From positions 1 through 64,000 of the forward strand of contig MKVQ01000023.1 in the NCBI GenBank assembly GCA_001899635.1: 64,000 bases of DNA, written 5' to 3'. The position numbers and the translations under genes were made by a program. Position 1 is the first letter of the stretch, and the number at the start of each line of letters is the position of its first letter. Source of the DNA: Myxococcales bacterium 68-20 (lineage in GTDB: Bacteria; Myxococcota_A; Polyangia; Polyangiales; Polyangiaceae). Below, one piece after another: positions 1 through 8,648 of the stretch. A model generated the notes under the pieces. The model worked only from the letters and a program-made list of their open reading frames with translations, ran no database searches and was not told where the DNA came from.

Positions 1-74
1 CCTACGACCTCACGACTTGAGCCGGTCACTTCATGTAACTAGCGAGAGGTCCGCCATCGAGATCGGCTTGCGGC

Positions 75-938
75 TCATGATGCCGACCTCGGCGTCCAGA
101 ACTTCGGGGCGATCCCCAGCTCGTGGATCTCGTGAATGAGGCACGCGAGGTTGTGACAGTGGACCTTCGCCAGGACCTCGTTGAACTGCGCCCGCTCGTT
201 CTTCGCCCGGACGGCGCCGCCGAACTTCCGCTTGATGGCCGAGAAGGACGACTCTGAGTTCGAGCGCTGATGATACCGATCGAGGAAGTCGTTTCGATGG
301 GCGTGGAAGTAGTGCCAGAGCCGCTTCCACGCCTCGCCGTTGCCGTCGGGCCGGGAGTTCAGCTTGAACGGGATGTACGGGATGGCGCCGAGCGCCTCGA
401 CCGCCTCAAGGTTCTCGTTCGAGAGATACGCCTTGTCCGCCGAGACTTCCTTTATGTTGAAGCGCGTTGCCGTTGCCTTCAGGAGACCGACAAATTCCGG
501 TGACTCGCCCCGAGCGCCTTCGGTGACCTCCACGCCGATCATCACGTTCGTCCTCGCGCCGACCATCGCGTGGAGGTGGACCCACTTCTGGTACTTCTTG
601 TCCTTGCCGTGCTTGTGATCGAACCACCGAGCGTACGTACTGGTGTGAAAGCCCGTGCCGTCCGCCGCGAAGCGCGACTCCACCGGGGCGAGCGGCGAAG
701 CCGCCTCCTCAATCACCGGCCTGAAGAGCGGCGTCAGCTCCGGCTTGTCGAGGTAGCGAAGGATCGTGTTGTAGTGCGGGTCCGCGTCGATAAGCCCCTT
801 CTCCGCGCACGCCCGGATGTCCGACGACGCACGGCGGCCGGACATGCCCGAGTACACCTTCATCGTGGCGCCGTAGATCGCGTCGGAGATGGCCCCGATC
901 GGCCCGGGCCACCTCGAGGCGTTCGCTTCCCATCGAGA
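75..938 (-). pseudogene. Truncated DDE transposase (IS5/IS1182-like)
   Basis: The open frame encodes the C-terminal two thirds of a DDE transposase. The catalytic positions are visible: Asp in DGTGF, Asp in SADKAYLS and Glu in RSNSESSFSAIKRKFG, and the family ending ELGIAPKFW is present. The frame is closed upstream by a stop at 939-941. Family homology begins only around 900, with RWPGPIGAISDAIYGATMKVY resembling the segment that in full-length members follows about 150 N-terminal residues. The first Met (863) lies inside the conserved fold, so it is not a natural start. I read this as a 5'-truncated, immobile IS remnant. I see no terminal inverted repeats; the left end may lie outside the window. 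Confidence 0.8.
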
Positions 939-1063
939 TCATTAGGGATCGATCGCGGCATGGATCTCGGAAGAGGCTGCCGCATGCACCTCCACACGAT
1001 GTCGCCACGGCAACATTTGGCACCAATGTCGGACTTCGCCTTGCATCTCCACCGGGGGGTTCT

Positions 1064-2032
1064 ATGAATCGCCAACAGATGAGCCTCTCCCGAACCTTCG
1101 CCCCGGTCGCTTCGCTCCTCCTCATCGCCGTCGCGACGCTCTCGGGCTGCGCGGTCACGCCCGACGAGGAAGTCGCGCAGAGCGAAGACGGCCTCACGTC
1201 GTACGACGACCTGTTCAGCACGCTCGAGGGCAACGATCTCGATCGTTGGGTCACGGTCCGCTCCGCGCTGAAGTCCGGCTTCGATCGGATCTGCGGCGAC
1301 ACGATCTGCGGCGGCGACTACTCGAACCTCAGCACCGTCCGCATCGCCTGCTCCTCGACGTCCAAGGCGCGGAAGATGAAGGACTGCGCGTGGGTGCTCG
1401 GCGGGAGCATCGAGCACGTCGACGGCCGGACCGGCAAGATCACGTCCGCCCCGCGCGTCTTCACGTGCAAGATCCCCGTCGCCGGCTCCGCGAAGGCGAT
1501 GCTCTCCACGCTCGAGGCCGCGGGCGACGACGCGCTCAACACGCCGCTCCCCGGCACCGGCAAGTCGTTCTACGACGGCCTCGTCGACTGCTTCGACGGT
1601 GTCGTCGGCGGGCCGCTGCCTCCCGAGCCGGCCAAGACGTTCTACGCCGAGCTCGGCGACTGGTCCTGGGAGCACGAGGACGGCCTTGCCTGGGCGCAGA
1701 CGACGCGACGCCTCGCCGAAGGCTTCGACGATATCTGCGGCGACAGCTTCTGCGAGGGCGACTACCCCGACATCACGCCGCTCCGCTTCGCGTGCTCCGT
1801 GAACCTGAACACGAAGCGAGTCTCGCGCTGCACCTGGAGCTTCGCGGCCGCGGAGCTCTCGGTCGGCGCCGGCGGGAAAATCGACGCGCGCACCACGACG
1901 AAGCGCTGCACCGTCGAGATCGGCGCACAGGCCAGCGACCTCGCGAGCGCGCTCTCGGGCTCCGATCCGCTGAACGCGACGCTGCCCGGCAAGACGACCT
2001 CGATCTACGACGCGCTCATCGGCTGCCTCTGA
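1064..2032 (+). CDS. Secreted lipoprotein with duplicated Cys domain
   Basis: 322 aa, function unknown. The N-terminus is a lipoprotein signal (hydrophobic stretch ending LSGC, Cys about residue 29), so it should be lipid-anchored outside the inner membrane. The mature part is two copies of one domain of about 110-120 residues. Copy 1 carries FDRICGDTICGGDY, a CAWVLGG strand and a T.LPGTGKSFYDGLVDCF ending. Copy 2 carries FDDICGDSFCEGDY, CTWSFAA and LPGKTTSIYDALIGCL. Each copy has six Cys at matching spacing, suggesting disulfides. The ATG at 1064 follows a GGGGGG stretch; an internal ATG at 1079 is less likely. It stands alone, upstream of 2120 on the same strand. Confidence 0.75.
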   Translation: MNRQQMSLSRTFAPVASLLLIAVATLSGCAVTPDEEVAQSEDGLTSYDDLFSTLEGNDLDRWVTVRSALKSGFDRICGDTICGGDYSNLSTVRIACSSTSKARKMKDCAWVLGGSIEHVDGRTGKITSAPRVFTCKIPVAGSAKAMLSTLEAAGDDALNTPLPGTGKSFYDGLVDCFDGVVGGPLPPEPAKTFYAELGDWSWEHEDGLAWAQTTRRLAEGFDDICGDSFCEGDYPDITPLRFACSVNLNTKRVSRCTWSFAAAELSVGAGGKIDARTTTKRCTVEIGAQASDLASALSGSDPLNATLPGKTTSIYDALIGCL

Positions 2033-2119
2033 TCGCGTCGCGTCGCGTCGCCTCGCGTCTCGCCGGGTCTTGCCGCGCGCCCGGCTCGACCCGCCCGCGA
2101 GTCGTGGTAGGAAGGCGCG

Positions 2120-3079
2120 ATGATCCGTCGCCGCGTCGCCACCCTGCTCGCGATCGCCGCCGCATCGGCCGTCGCCCCGCGCGTGGCGACGGCGGCGCCG
2201 CTCACCGACGAGCAGGTAGCGCAGTCGCTCTTCGAGACCGCACGCGCGCTGATGGAGCGAGGCGACTACGCAAAGGCGTGCCCGATGCTGGTGGAGAGCC
2301 AGCGGCTCGACCCGGGAGGCGGCACGCTCTTGAACGTCGCCCTCTGCCACGAGGGTGAAGGCAAGCTCGCCACCGCCTACTTCGAGCTCAATCAGGCGGC
2401 GACGCAGGCAGTGAAGGACGGACGCAAGGATCGCGAAGAGATCGCGCGCCAGCACATCGCCGCGCTCGCGCCGAAGCTTCCGCGGCTCCTCGTTCGCGTG
2501 TCCGAGCCGCGGCCGGACGGGCTCGCCATCCGGATCGACGGCGCGCCCGCGAACGTCGCGATCCTCGACGTCCCTACCCCGGTCGATCCGGGCAAACACG
2601 TCGTCGAGGTGAGCGCGCCGGGCTACACGACCTCGCACTGGGAGGGCGAGAGCACGCCGAGCGTGACGTCCGAGGTGACGGTCGTCCTCACGCCGGCGGC
2701 GGCGGCCGACGCGGGCACCATGCCGTCGAAGGACGTCGAGCGGCCCAAGCGCGGGACGAGCACGCGCACGTACCTCCTTTTGGGCGCCGGCGGGCTCACC
2801 GTCGGATCGATCGTCTTCTTCGCGCTGTCGACCACGGCTCGCAGCGCCGCGCTCGAGAAGTGCATCCCCGACCGCAACTTCTGCTCCGATGCCGATGGAG
2901 TCGACGCGGTCGGCCGCGCACGCGCCTTCGCGTGGGTGAGCGTCGGCATGCTCGCCTCGGCCGCCGCGATGGGCGGCGTCAGTCTCTTCATGGGGGACGG
3001 CTCGAGCGCGCGCACGGCCACGCTTTCAGCGCGGCCGATCGCCGGCGGCGGCGCGCTCTCGTTCGAGCGTCGCTTCTGA
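2120..3079 (+). CDS. TPR/PEGA-like membrane protein
   Basis: 319 aa. It has a cleavable signal peptide (residues 1-26, ending ATAAP). A TPR-like helical segment follows (about 35-100; ARALMERGDYAKACPMLVESQRL and LATAYFELNQAA pattern). Next is a beta domain with the PEGA-like sequence 'VDPGKHVVEVSAPGY' (about 105-190), a Pro/Lys linker, and two hydrophobic segments (about 213-233 and 272-292). The arrangement of TPR-like region, PEGA and C-terminal TM pair is common in uncharacterised envelope proteins of Polyangia. Exact function unknown; scaffold or surface-interaction role is inference. It sits 87 bp after the duplicated-domain lipoprotein, same strand, and converges on 3135. Confidence 0.7.
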   Translation: MIRRRVATLLAIAAASAVAPRVATAAPLTDEQVAQSLFETARALMERGDYAKACPMLVESQRLDPGGGTLLNVALCHEGEGKLATAYFELNQAATQAVKDGRKDREEIARQHIAALAPKLPRLLVRVSEPRPDGLAIRIDGAPANVAILDVPTPVDPGKHVVEVSAPGYTTSHWEGESTPSVTSEVTVVLTPAAAADAGTMPSKDVERPKRGTSTRTYLLLGAGGLTVGSIVFFALSTTARSAALEKCIPDRNFCSDADGVDAVGRARAFAWVSVGMLASAAAMGGVSLFMGDGSSARTATLSARPIAGGGALSFERRF

Positions 3080-3134
3080 GCGACTCGAGACCGTTCGGTG
3101 CGCGAGCCGTCCTAGGCCCGTCGAAGCGGCGTCG

Positions 3135-3971
3135 TCACTTCGCCGAGCAACTCGCGACGGTGCGCCGGCCTCTCCCGCAGACGACGCTCTCGGCGTTGCA
3201 CTGGTCGACGATCGTGTCGTCGGAGCCGCACGAGCTGCCGCACGTGCAGCTCCCATCGTAGGCCGAGATGCAGCATGTCCCTCGCGCGCAGGCGTTCACG
3301 CCCTCGCTCGTCGAAGACGCCACCTTGCAGTAGCACTGGTCCCCTGCCGTGAGACAGCTGACGGTGACGCACCGGCACGTCGACGCCGGCGCGGGCCAGT
3401 CGTCCGACGCGCAGCAGACGCTGGACGGGATCGTCTTCGTCGAGCATCGCACCGAGTTCGGGCTAGTGGGCGCGCCCTCGGTGGTCGCCGGGATCGTGCA
3501 CTCGCACGAAGGCGGCGAGTAGCTCGTCCCGGCCTTGACCTCGCAGCTCGACTCCTCGGGACGAAGGGTCGACTTCCGCCAGAGATCGCAGGAGCCCTGA
3601 CAGGACGTCTGGATGCATGCCGCGATGTCCTTCGCGCGGGGGTCGGCCTCGAGGGCCTGACAGCTCCCGCCCTGGGCACACGTGTCGAGGCGCTTCAGCG
3701 CGCCCGGATCGCCGTAGGACGACGAGACCCCGAACGCGGAGTCGTCCGGCATCTTGCGGCACGTCTCGTTCGCGCAGCACGCGTCCACCGGCGCCTGACA
3801 GTTCGCCGCGATGCACTGGCCGCAGGCGTGGTCCGTACGGCCGGAGAAGCCGCATGTCGTCGCGTATTCCTCACCGTTGAACGTAGCGAGCGCGCAGGCG
3901 GCGAGCGGAGCCGTGAAGACGAGGAGCGCGCCGGTGAGGACGAAGCTGTGACGTCGGGCCGGGGGCGCCAT
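3135..3971 (-). CDS. Cysteine-rich lipoprotein
   Basis: 278 aa with 33 Cys (12%). The N-terminus has basic residues, a hydrophobic core and the lipobox LAAC (Cys26), so it is a predicted lipoprotein. The Cys are clustered. A pattern CC-x-S-x(n)-C-x-C-x(2-3)-C occurs twice in the C-terminal half (around residues 180-205 and 235-255), implying an internal repeat. Spacing suggests many disulfides rather than metal clusters, fitting an exported protein. Family unknown to me; similar Cys-rich lipoproteins of unknown role are frequent in myxobacteria. The gene converges with 2120-3079 (55 bp gap) and diverges from the DsbA-like gene at 4133, a thiol oxidoreductase that could act on such substrates (inference). 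Confidence 0.7.
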   Translation of the reverse strand: MAPPARRHSFVLTGALLVFTAPLAACALATFNGEEYATTCGFSGRTDHACGQCIAANCQAPVDACCANETCRKMPDDSAFGVSSSYGDPGALKRLDTCAQGGSCQALEADPRAKDIAACIQTSCQGSCDLWRKSTLRPEESSCEVKAGTSYSPPSCECTIPATTEGAPTSPNSVRCSTKTIPSSVCCASDDWPAPASTCRCVTVSCLTAGDQCYCKVASSTSEGVNACARGTCCISAYDGSCTCGSSCGSDDTIVDQCNAESVVCGRGRRTVASCSAK

Positions 3972-4132
3972 TCCGCGGACCTAACATCGGTCCTCCGCGC
4001 GCGCAAACCCATCAACACGGGGGGTACGCGAGGGGCTGGAGCGCGGTAAGCTCCGTCGCACCCCTCGGAACGTCCCGGAGAAAGCGCCTCGGTCACAACG
4101 AGGGGCACGCGACGAGCATCCCAGAGACCGCC

Positions 4133-4768
4133 GTGACCTTCCCCTCGATCGAGCTCATCTCCGATGTGATCTGCCCCTGGTGCTTCATCGGCCTCCGCCG
4201 TCTCGAAGACGCGCTCGCCGAAGAGGGCGCTGCCTCGGCGCCCATCACGTTCCATCCGTACCAGCTCGATCCGTCGACGCCTCCCGAGGGCGCGGACCTA
4301 CGCGAGCGGCTCGCTGCCAAATACGGAGGCGATCCGGAGGCGATGTTCCAGCGCGTGGAGCAGGCCGCGCGTGAGAGCGGGATCCCGCTCGACTTCTCGA
4401 AGGTGCGCCGGACGCCGAACACGCTCAAGGCCCACACGCTGATCGCGCGCGCGGGCGCAAGCGACAAGGGCACCCAGCACGCGCTCGCGAAGGCCCTCTT
4501 CGAGGCGTACTTCCTCGAGGGCAAGGACATCGGCGCCGACGCCGTCCTCGTCGAGATCGCGTCCGCGCACGGGTTCGACCGCGCCGAGGCCCAGGCACTC
4601 CTCGAAGACCGCGCCGCGCTCGACTCCACCCGCGCGGAGGCCGAGGCCATGTCGCGCCGCGGGATCCGCGGGGTCCCCTTCACGATCTTCGGCGGCTCGC
4701 TCGCGGTATCGGGCGCGCAGCCGGTCGACATCTTCTGCCAGGCCTTCCGCCGCGCGCGCGGCACCTGA
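4133..4768 (+). CDS. DsbA-family oxidoreductase (FrnE-like)
   Basis: 211 aa thioredoxin-fold protein of the FrnE/2-hydroxychromene-2-carboxylate isomerase branch of DsbA proteins. The redox motif CPWC is at residues 14-17 in the typical context ISDVICPWCFIG; the middle is a helical insertion (about 60-150); and the cis-Pro loop is RGVPFTIFGG near residue 180. There is no signal peptide, so it is probably cytoplasmic, as FrnE proteins are. The start is GTG at 4133; the CPWC motif lies so close to the N-terminus that a later start is excluded. Single gene between a divergent Cys-rich lipoprotein and a convergent GH15 gene. Family assignment is secure; substrate unknown. Confidence 0.9.
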   Translation: MTFPSIELISDVICPWCFIGLRRLEDALAEEGAASAPITFHPYQLDPSTPPEGADLRERLAAKYGGDPEAMFQRVEQAARESGIPLDFSKVRRTPNTLKAHTLIARAGASDKGTQHALAKALFEAYFLEGKDIGADAVLVEIASAHGFDRAEAQALLEDRAALDSTRAEAEAMSRRGIRGVPFTIFGGSLAVSGAQPVDIFCQAFRRARGT

Positions 4769-4880
4769 CCGACGTCCGACGAACCGCAGGCATCTTGCAC
4801 TAGGCGCGCCGGACCTTCGCGAGAGACGAGCACTTCGTGCGCTCGCCTCCGCCGAGTGACGGCGTTCGCGCCGCCGGAGC

Positions 4881-6668
4881 TCAGTAGAACTCCGGATAGT
4901 CGATCTTGCTCGTGATACGCAGGACGGCGTTGATCAGCCCGACGTGGCTGTAGGTCTGAGGGAAGTTCCCCCACTGGCTGCCGGTGCTCGGGTCGACGTC
5001 CTCGCTGAACAGACCGAGCTGGTTGGAGTAGCCGAGGAGCGTCTCGAGCTCCCGGAGCGCCCTCTCGATCCGCCCCATCGCCGCGAGCGTCTCGACATAC
5101 CAGAACGAACAGATGAGGAACGCCGACGCCGGCACTCCGAAGTCGTCGGCGTGGGTGTACCGATGCATGAGCCCGCCGCCTGCCATGAGGCGCTCCTCGA
5201 GCACGGCGAGGTGGCGGATCGCCCGCTCGGACCTCGGATCGAGGTAGTTCAGGATGATGAGCTGGAGCGAGCTCGCATCGACGTCGTTGCTGCCGGGCTC
5301 CTGCATGTAGGCGCCCTTCGCTGCGTCGTAGCAGGCTTCGATCAAACGTTCCGCCCGCGCCGTCAAGCGCGTCGCCGCTCGGCGCATCTCCCGATCGTCG
5401 AGCTCCCGCGCGATCTTCTGCGCCGATTTGGCCCCGACCCAGTGGCAGAGCGACGTGTAGCAATGGAGTCGTTTCAGCTCGCGGAACTCCCATAGACTCG
5501 CATCCGGCTCCTCCAGGCAGCGCTCGATGATGCGGAGGATCGTGGCGATGAGCCGCTTCGAGGTCGCCCTCGGCTCGTGCGGGAAGCGCTCGTCGACATA
5601 GAGCTTCAGGAGCGCGTAGATGATCTGCCCGTAGATGTCGTTCTGCACCTGCGAAGCGGCGTCGTTCCCGATGCGGACCATGCCCGTCCCGTCGTAGCCC
5701 CGGAGCGGAATCGTCGACTCTTCGAGGCACCGATCGCCATCGATCCGCACGACCGGCTGATAGGCGCCCCCTGTCGCGGCGGCGGCGATGTTCTCGATGA
5801 ACTGCGCGAAGCGCTTCATCTCCTCGAACTGACCGATCCCGTTGAAGGCCGTCAGCGTGAAGTGCGCATCGCGGAGCCAGCAGAAGCGGTAGTCCCAGTT
5901 CCGGCCACTCGCCGGGTACTCCGGCAAGCTCGTCGTCGCGGAGGCGATGATGGCGCCCGTGTCCTCGAACTGGTGAAGCTTGAGGACCAGCGCCGAACGG
6001 ATGACCTGCTGCTGGTAGAAGCGCCCGATGGCGCACTTCTCGACCCACTTCCGCCAGTACTCGACGGTGCGACGGATGTACTCCTCCGCCGTGTCCTCGA
6101 GCGGACGCTCCAGCGGCGCGCCCCACGTGAGGATCAGGTACTTCTTCTCGCTGAGGACGAACTCGGTCTCTCCGTTCACGTAGCTGAGCGGAACGTTCGT
6201 GTTGAGGCGGACGATGTCGACGCCGAAGTCGTAACGCAGGTGGTTGCTCTGGATGTAGATGCGAGGCTCGACGCTCCCGTAGCCCCCGCGAGGCCGGCAC
6301 ACGATCCGGATTCGCGGAGTCCCCGCGACCGGCTCGAGCTTCCGGACGAACATGAGCGGCTTGAACGCGCGTCCGAACTGGCGGAACCGCGGCGCGCAGT
6401 CGGTCACGCGAAACGTCCCGTCGGAAGCGACGATCGTCGTCACGAGGACGTTCGTGTTCCACACGTAGTCCTGCCGGCACTCCTTCGCGGGCTCGGCGCT
6501 CTCGACCGCGAGCTGTCCTCCCTTCTCTCGGTCGAGCAGGTACCCGAAGACGGAGCTGCTGTCGAAGCGCGGCAGACACATCCAGACGACGCGCGCGCTC
6601 GTGTCGATGTGCGCGACGTAAGCGCAATTGCCCACGATGCCCATGTCGTAGCGATGACGGAGGGTCAC
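4881..6668 (-). CDS. GH15 glucoamylase/trehalase-type hydrolase
   Basis: 595 aa glycoside hydrolase family 15. An N-terminal beta-sandwich (about 1-220) is followed by an alpha/alpha-barrel (about 230-595). Family signatures include ASATTSLPE followed by GRNWDYRFCWLRDA near residue 265, the catalytic acid region SLWEFRELKRLHCY, and the catalytic base region SEDVDPSTGSQWGNFPQTYSH near the C-terminus. Family members cleave terminal alpha-glucosidic bonds in glucans or trehalose; which substrate cannot be told here. There is no signal peptide, so cytoplasmic use of storage glucan or trehalose is likely. The GTG start at 6668 overlaps the stop of the upstream receiver gene by four bases (GTGA), implying translational coupling. 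An open extension upstream to 7259 is only read-through of another frame. Confidence 0.92.
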   Translation of the reverse strand: MTLRHRYDMGIVGNCAYVAHIDTSARVVWMCLPRFDSSSVFGYLLDREKGGQLAVESAEPAKECRQDYVWNTNVLVTTIVASDGTFRVTDCAPRFRQFGRAFKPLMFVRKLEPVAGTPRIRIVCRPRGGYGSVEPRIYIQSNHLRYDFGVDIVRLNTNVPLSYVNGETEFVLSEKKYLILTWGAPLERPLEDTAEEYIRRTVEYWRKWVEKCAIGRFYQQQVIRSALVLKLHQFEDTGAIIASATTSLPEYPASGRNWDYRFCWLRDAHFTLTAFNGIGQFEEMKRFAQFIENIAAAATGGAYQPVVRIDGDRCLEESTIPLRGYDGTGMVRIGNDAASQVQNDIYGQIIYALLKLYVDERFPHEPRATSKRLIATILRIIERCLEEPDASLWEFRELKRLHCYTSLCHWVGAKSAQKIARELDDREMRRAATRLTARAERLIEACYDAAKGAYMQEPGSNDVDASSLQLIILNYLDPRSERAIRHLAVLEERLMAGGGLMHRYTHADDFGVPASAFLICSFWYVETLAAMGRIERALRELETLLGYSNQLGLFSEDVDPSTGSQWGNFPQTYSHVGLINAVLRITSKIDYPEFY

Positions 6669-7081
6669 GACAGTCCCTCGCTCTCTCGGATCACGAGGTC
6701 GTCGACGACGTCGTAGAGCTGCTCGAGCGTGAAGGGCTTGCCCAGCTCCCCCTCCGCCCCGAGCTCGTCCGCTCGGAGCTGCGAGTCCTCGACGGCGGTG
6801 ATCACGACGATCGGGATGCCCCTCCCGTAGCGTTCGTGGAGCGCTCGCGCGAACGTCCACCCGTCCATCACGGGCATCGTCATGTCCAGGAGGATGAGCT
6901 GCGGACGCTCCTGCTCGACGCGCTCGAGTGCTTCCTTGCCGTTCGCCGCCGTGGCGACCCTGTACTCCTTGAGCGTGAGCGCCTCCACGAGGACGTTGAC
7001 CAGCTCGGGATCGTCGTCGGCGACCAGGATCAACGGCCGCGAGCCCTTCACCTCGTCTGTCTGGCCGTGGGGGATTGCCAT
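6665..7081 (-). CDS. Single-domain response regulator
   Basis: 138 aa, essentially one CheY-like receiver domain (residues 16-135) with no output domain. Visible are the acidic pair in VADDDPE, the phospho-acceptor Asp66 in ILLDMTMPVMDG, the Thr/Ala switch region VVITAVED, and the Lys of the GKPF turn. It therefore acts through protein contacts. Its stop overlaps the GTG of the GH15 gene, so it is probably co-transcribed with glucan/trehalose breakdown. No kinase is adjacent; hybrid kinase 58488-60059 is far off. Start ATG 7081; a few residues earlier or later cannot be excluded. Confidence 0.88.
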   Translation of the reverse strand: MAIPHGQTDEVKGSRPLILVADDDPELVNVLVEALTLKEYRVATAANGKEALERVEQERPQLILLDMTMPVMDGWTFARALHERYGRGIPIVVITAVEDSQLRADELGAEGELGKPFTLEQLYDVVDDLVIRESEGLS

Positions 7082-7298
7082 GCGTCACACGCCCCCCGAC
7101 CAGCAAGCGACGATCCAGCATCGAACGCTTCGCAAGGGGGCTCGCCATCGCTTCCACGCCCGTCGGCTCTCGTCGTCGAGTTGATCGAGGGCGCCAGCGC
7201 AGCGCTCCGAGCTCCGCATCCGGTCGAGCGAGACCTCGCGAGGAGTGGCTCACGCGCACGATGCGCTCGAGGTCGGCGCCTCTTCACACTCGCGCGCC

Positions 7299-8168
7299 TC
7301 AACCTCGCGCCGAGACCCGGACACGCTTGGCACGGCCGCTCGGGGTGATGGGCTTTGCGCGCGTGCGCCCGATCGAGCGGCGAACCGCGCGCTCCGTGCC
7401 GGCGATCGCGCCGTCGATCGCGGCGTTCCGCGAGGCATCCTTCGCCTCGAAGACCACGCTCGGCATCCCGGAGAGGACCACCTTGATGCGGCAGACCTGG
7501 TCGACGCCGCCGCGCGGACCGTTCACGTCCTCGACGCGCACGCTCACGCGCTCGATCGCGTCCGCAAACTTGCCGAGCTTCATCCCGAGCTTCCGGCGGA
7601 TGTAGTCGCGATCCCCCTCCTCGAGCTCCGCGCCGAGCAGGCGCACGTGAGCGGGCACCTCCGGCCCCGCCGTGCGGCCCGCCTGCCGCTTGACCGCTCG
7701 AGGCTTCGCCGCGCCGAGCGGCGCGCGCCGAGCAGTGTCGTGCCGCCGAGGCCGAGCGCGCGCGGCCTGGATGCGTGGCCGCGACCTCCGACTCGCAGCC
7801 GCGCTCTCTCGTCCGAGCTCGTCCAGGACGTCGGTCGCCGTCACGATGCCGACCACGCGGGCGCCTTCGAGCACGGGCAGGCACCCGCTCTGCGCCTCCT
7901 TCATCGAGTCCGCGGCCTGATCGAGCGTCATGTCGGGCCTGACGCCCTTCACGCGCGCGGTCATGAGGTCCTCGACGATGCCTTCACGGACCGCCGAGCT
8001 CCCAGGGAGCAGCACGTCGCGAGCGGAGAGCACGCCGACGAGGCGCCCGTCGTCGAGGACGACGAGGTGCCGGATGTGCTCGCGCTGCATGCGGCGCCGA
8101 GCGACGCTCGCCGTCTCGTCGGGTCCGATGGTGACGACCTTCGTGCTCATGATCTCGCGAAGCCGCAT
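7299..8168 (-). CDS. CBS-pair / HPF (RaiA) fusion protein
   Basis: 289 aa fusion. Residues 1-120 are two CBS motifs (MSTKVVTIGPDETASVARRRM, then DLMTARVKGVRPDMTLDQAAD with VVGIVTATDVLDELG). Residues 121-172 are an Arg-rich linker. Residues 173-270 match the N-terminal domain of HPF/RaiA ribosome-hibernation factors: VRLLGAELEEGDRDYIRRKL, a basic helix, VSVRVEDVNGPRGGVDQVCRIKVVL, FEAKDASRNAAIDGAIAGTERAVRR. The long-HPF dimerisation domain is absent. CBS pairs usually bind adenine nucleotides, so a nucleotide-controlled ribosome-binding protein is inferred. The ATG at 8168 is preceded by GGAAGGAAGGAG at good spacing; an open extension upstream to 8315 lacks family similarity. Gene stands alone. 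Confidence 0.88.
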   Translation of the reverse strand: MRLREIMSTKVVTIGPDETASVARRRMQREHIRHLVVLDDGRLVGVLSARDVLLPGSSAVREGIVEDLMTARVKGVRPDMTLDQAADSMKEAQSGCLPVLEGARVVGIVTATDVLDELGRESAAASRRSRPRIQAARARPRRHDTARRAPLGAAKPRAVKRQAGRTAGPEVPAHVRLLGAELEEGDRDYIRRKLGMKLGKFADAIERVSVRVEDVNGPRGGVDQVCRIKVVLSGMPSVVFEAKDASRNAAIDGAIAGTERAVRRSIGRTRAKPITPSGRAKRVRVSARG

Positions 8169-8648
8169 GAGACTGCTCCTTCCTTCCACGTGTCGGGTGC
8201 CGGCGCGCCGCGTCGACGCTCGAGCTCTCGTCGTCCGATGAGCCAGGCGTCTGCAAGGCGGGAGCCGTCCGCTCACCGGAGCATCGAGGTCGGCGCACCC
8301 GAGCAAGACGGACACGTCGCGCGGGCTCGGGCTACCGATGAGACAAGGGGCCGAGGAGCGCGATCGTCACGGGGATGAAGCGCGACGCTGGGTCGTTCGG
8401 ACACGGTCGACGCGCGCGTCGCACCCGAGGCATTCGGCGCAGTCCCCCCGCGTCCCTGGCGTTCTTGAAGGCTCGGCCACTCCGGCCAGCTTCGCCGCTC
8501 CGCATCTTGCCCGGGCACGACGGGGCGCCAGGCAGCCTCGCACCGCGCGAACGCCGGTGGCGACGGCGCTCGCCTCGCCGACCGCGCGCCTGACCGAGGG
8601 CTGTCGGCCGGCATCCGGCGCGTGAGCGCCGGCGCTCGGCCTGGTGAC
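8169..8648. other. Intergenic region, no gene recognised
   Basis: 480 bases between the CBS-HPF start and the antiporter stop. The last bases before 8168 hold the purine-rich ribosome binding site of the CBS-HPF gene. Short open frames exist on both strands (for example about 8338-8625 forward and 8273-8614 reverse), but they are Arg-rich translations of GC-rich DNA without domain similarity or convincing ribosome binding sites. The promoter of the CBS-HPF gene must lie here; I cannot place it. Confidence 0.6.

Noticed and set aside
860-2638. 592-codon minus-strand open frame opposite two lipoprotein/TPR genes
   Set aside because: Arg/Asp-rich shadow of GC-rich coding sequence; no domain, and both plus-strand genes have signal peptides and sensible codon use.
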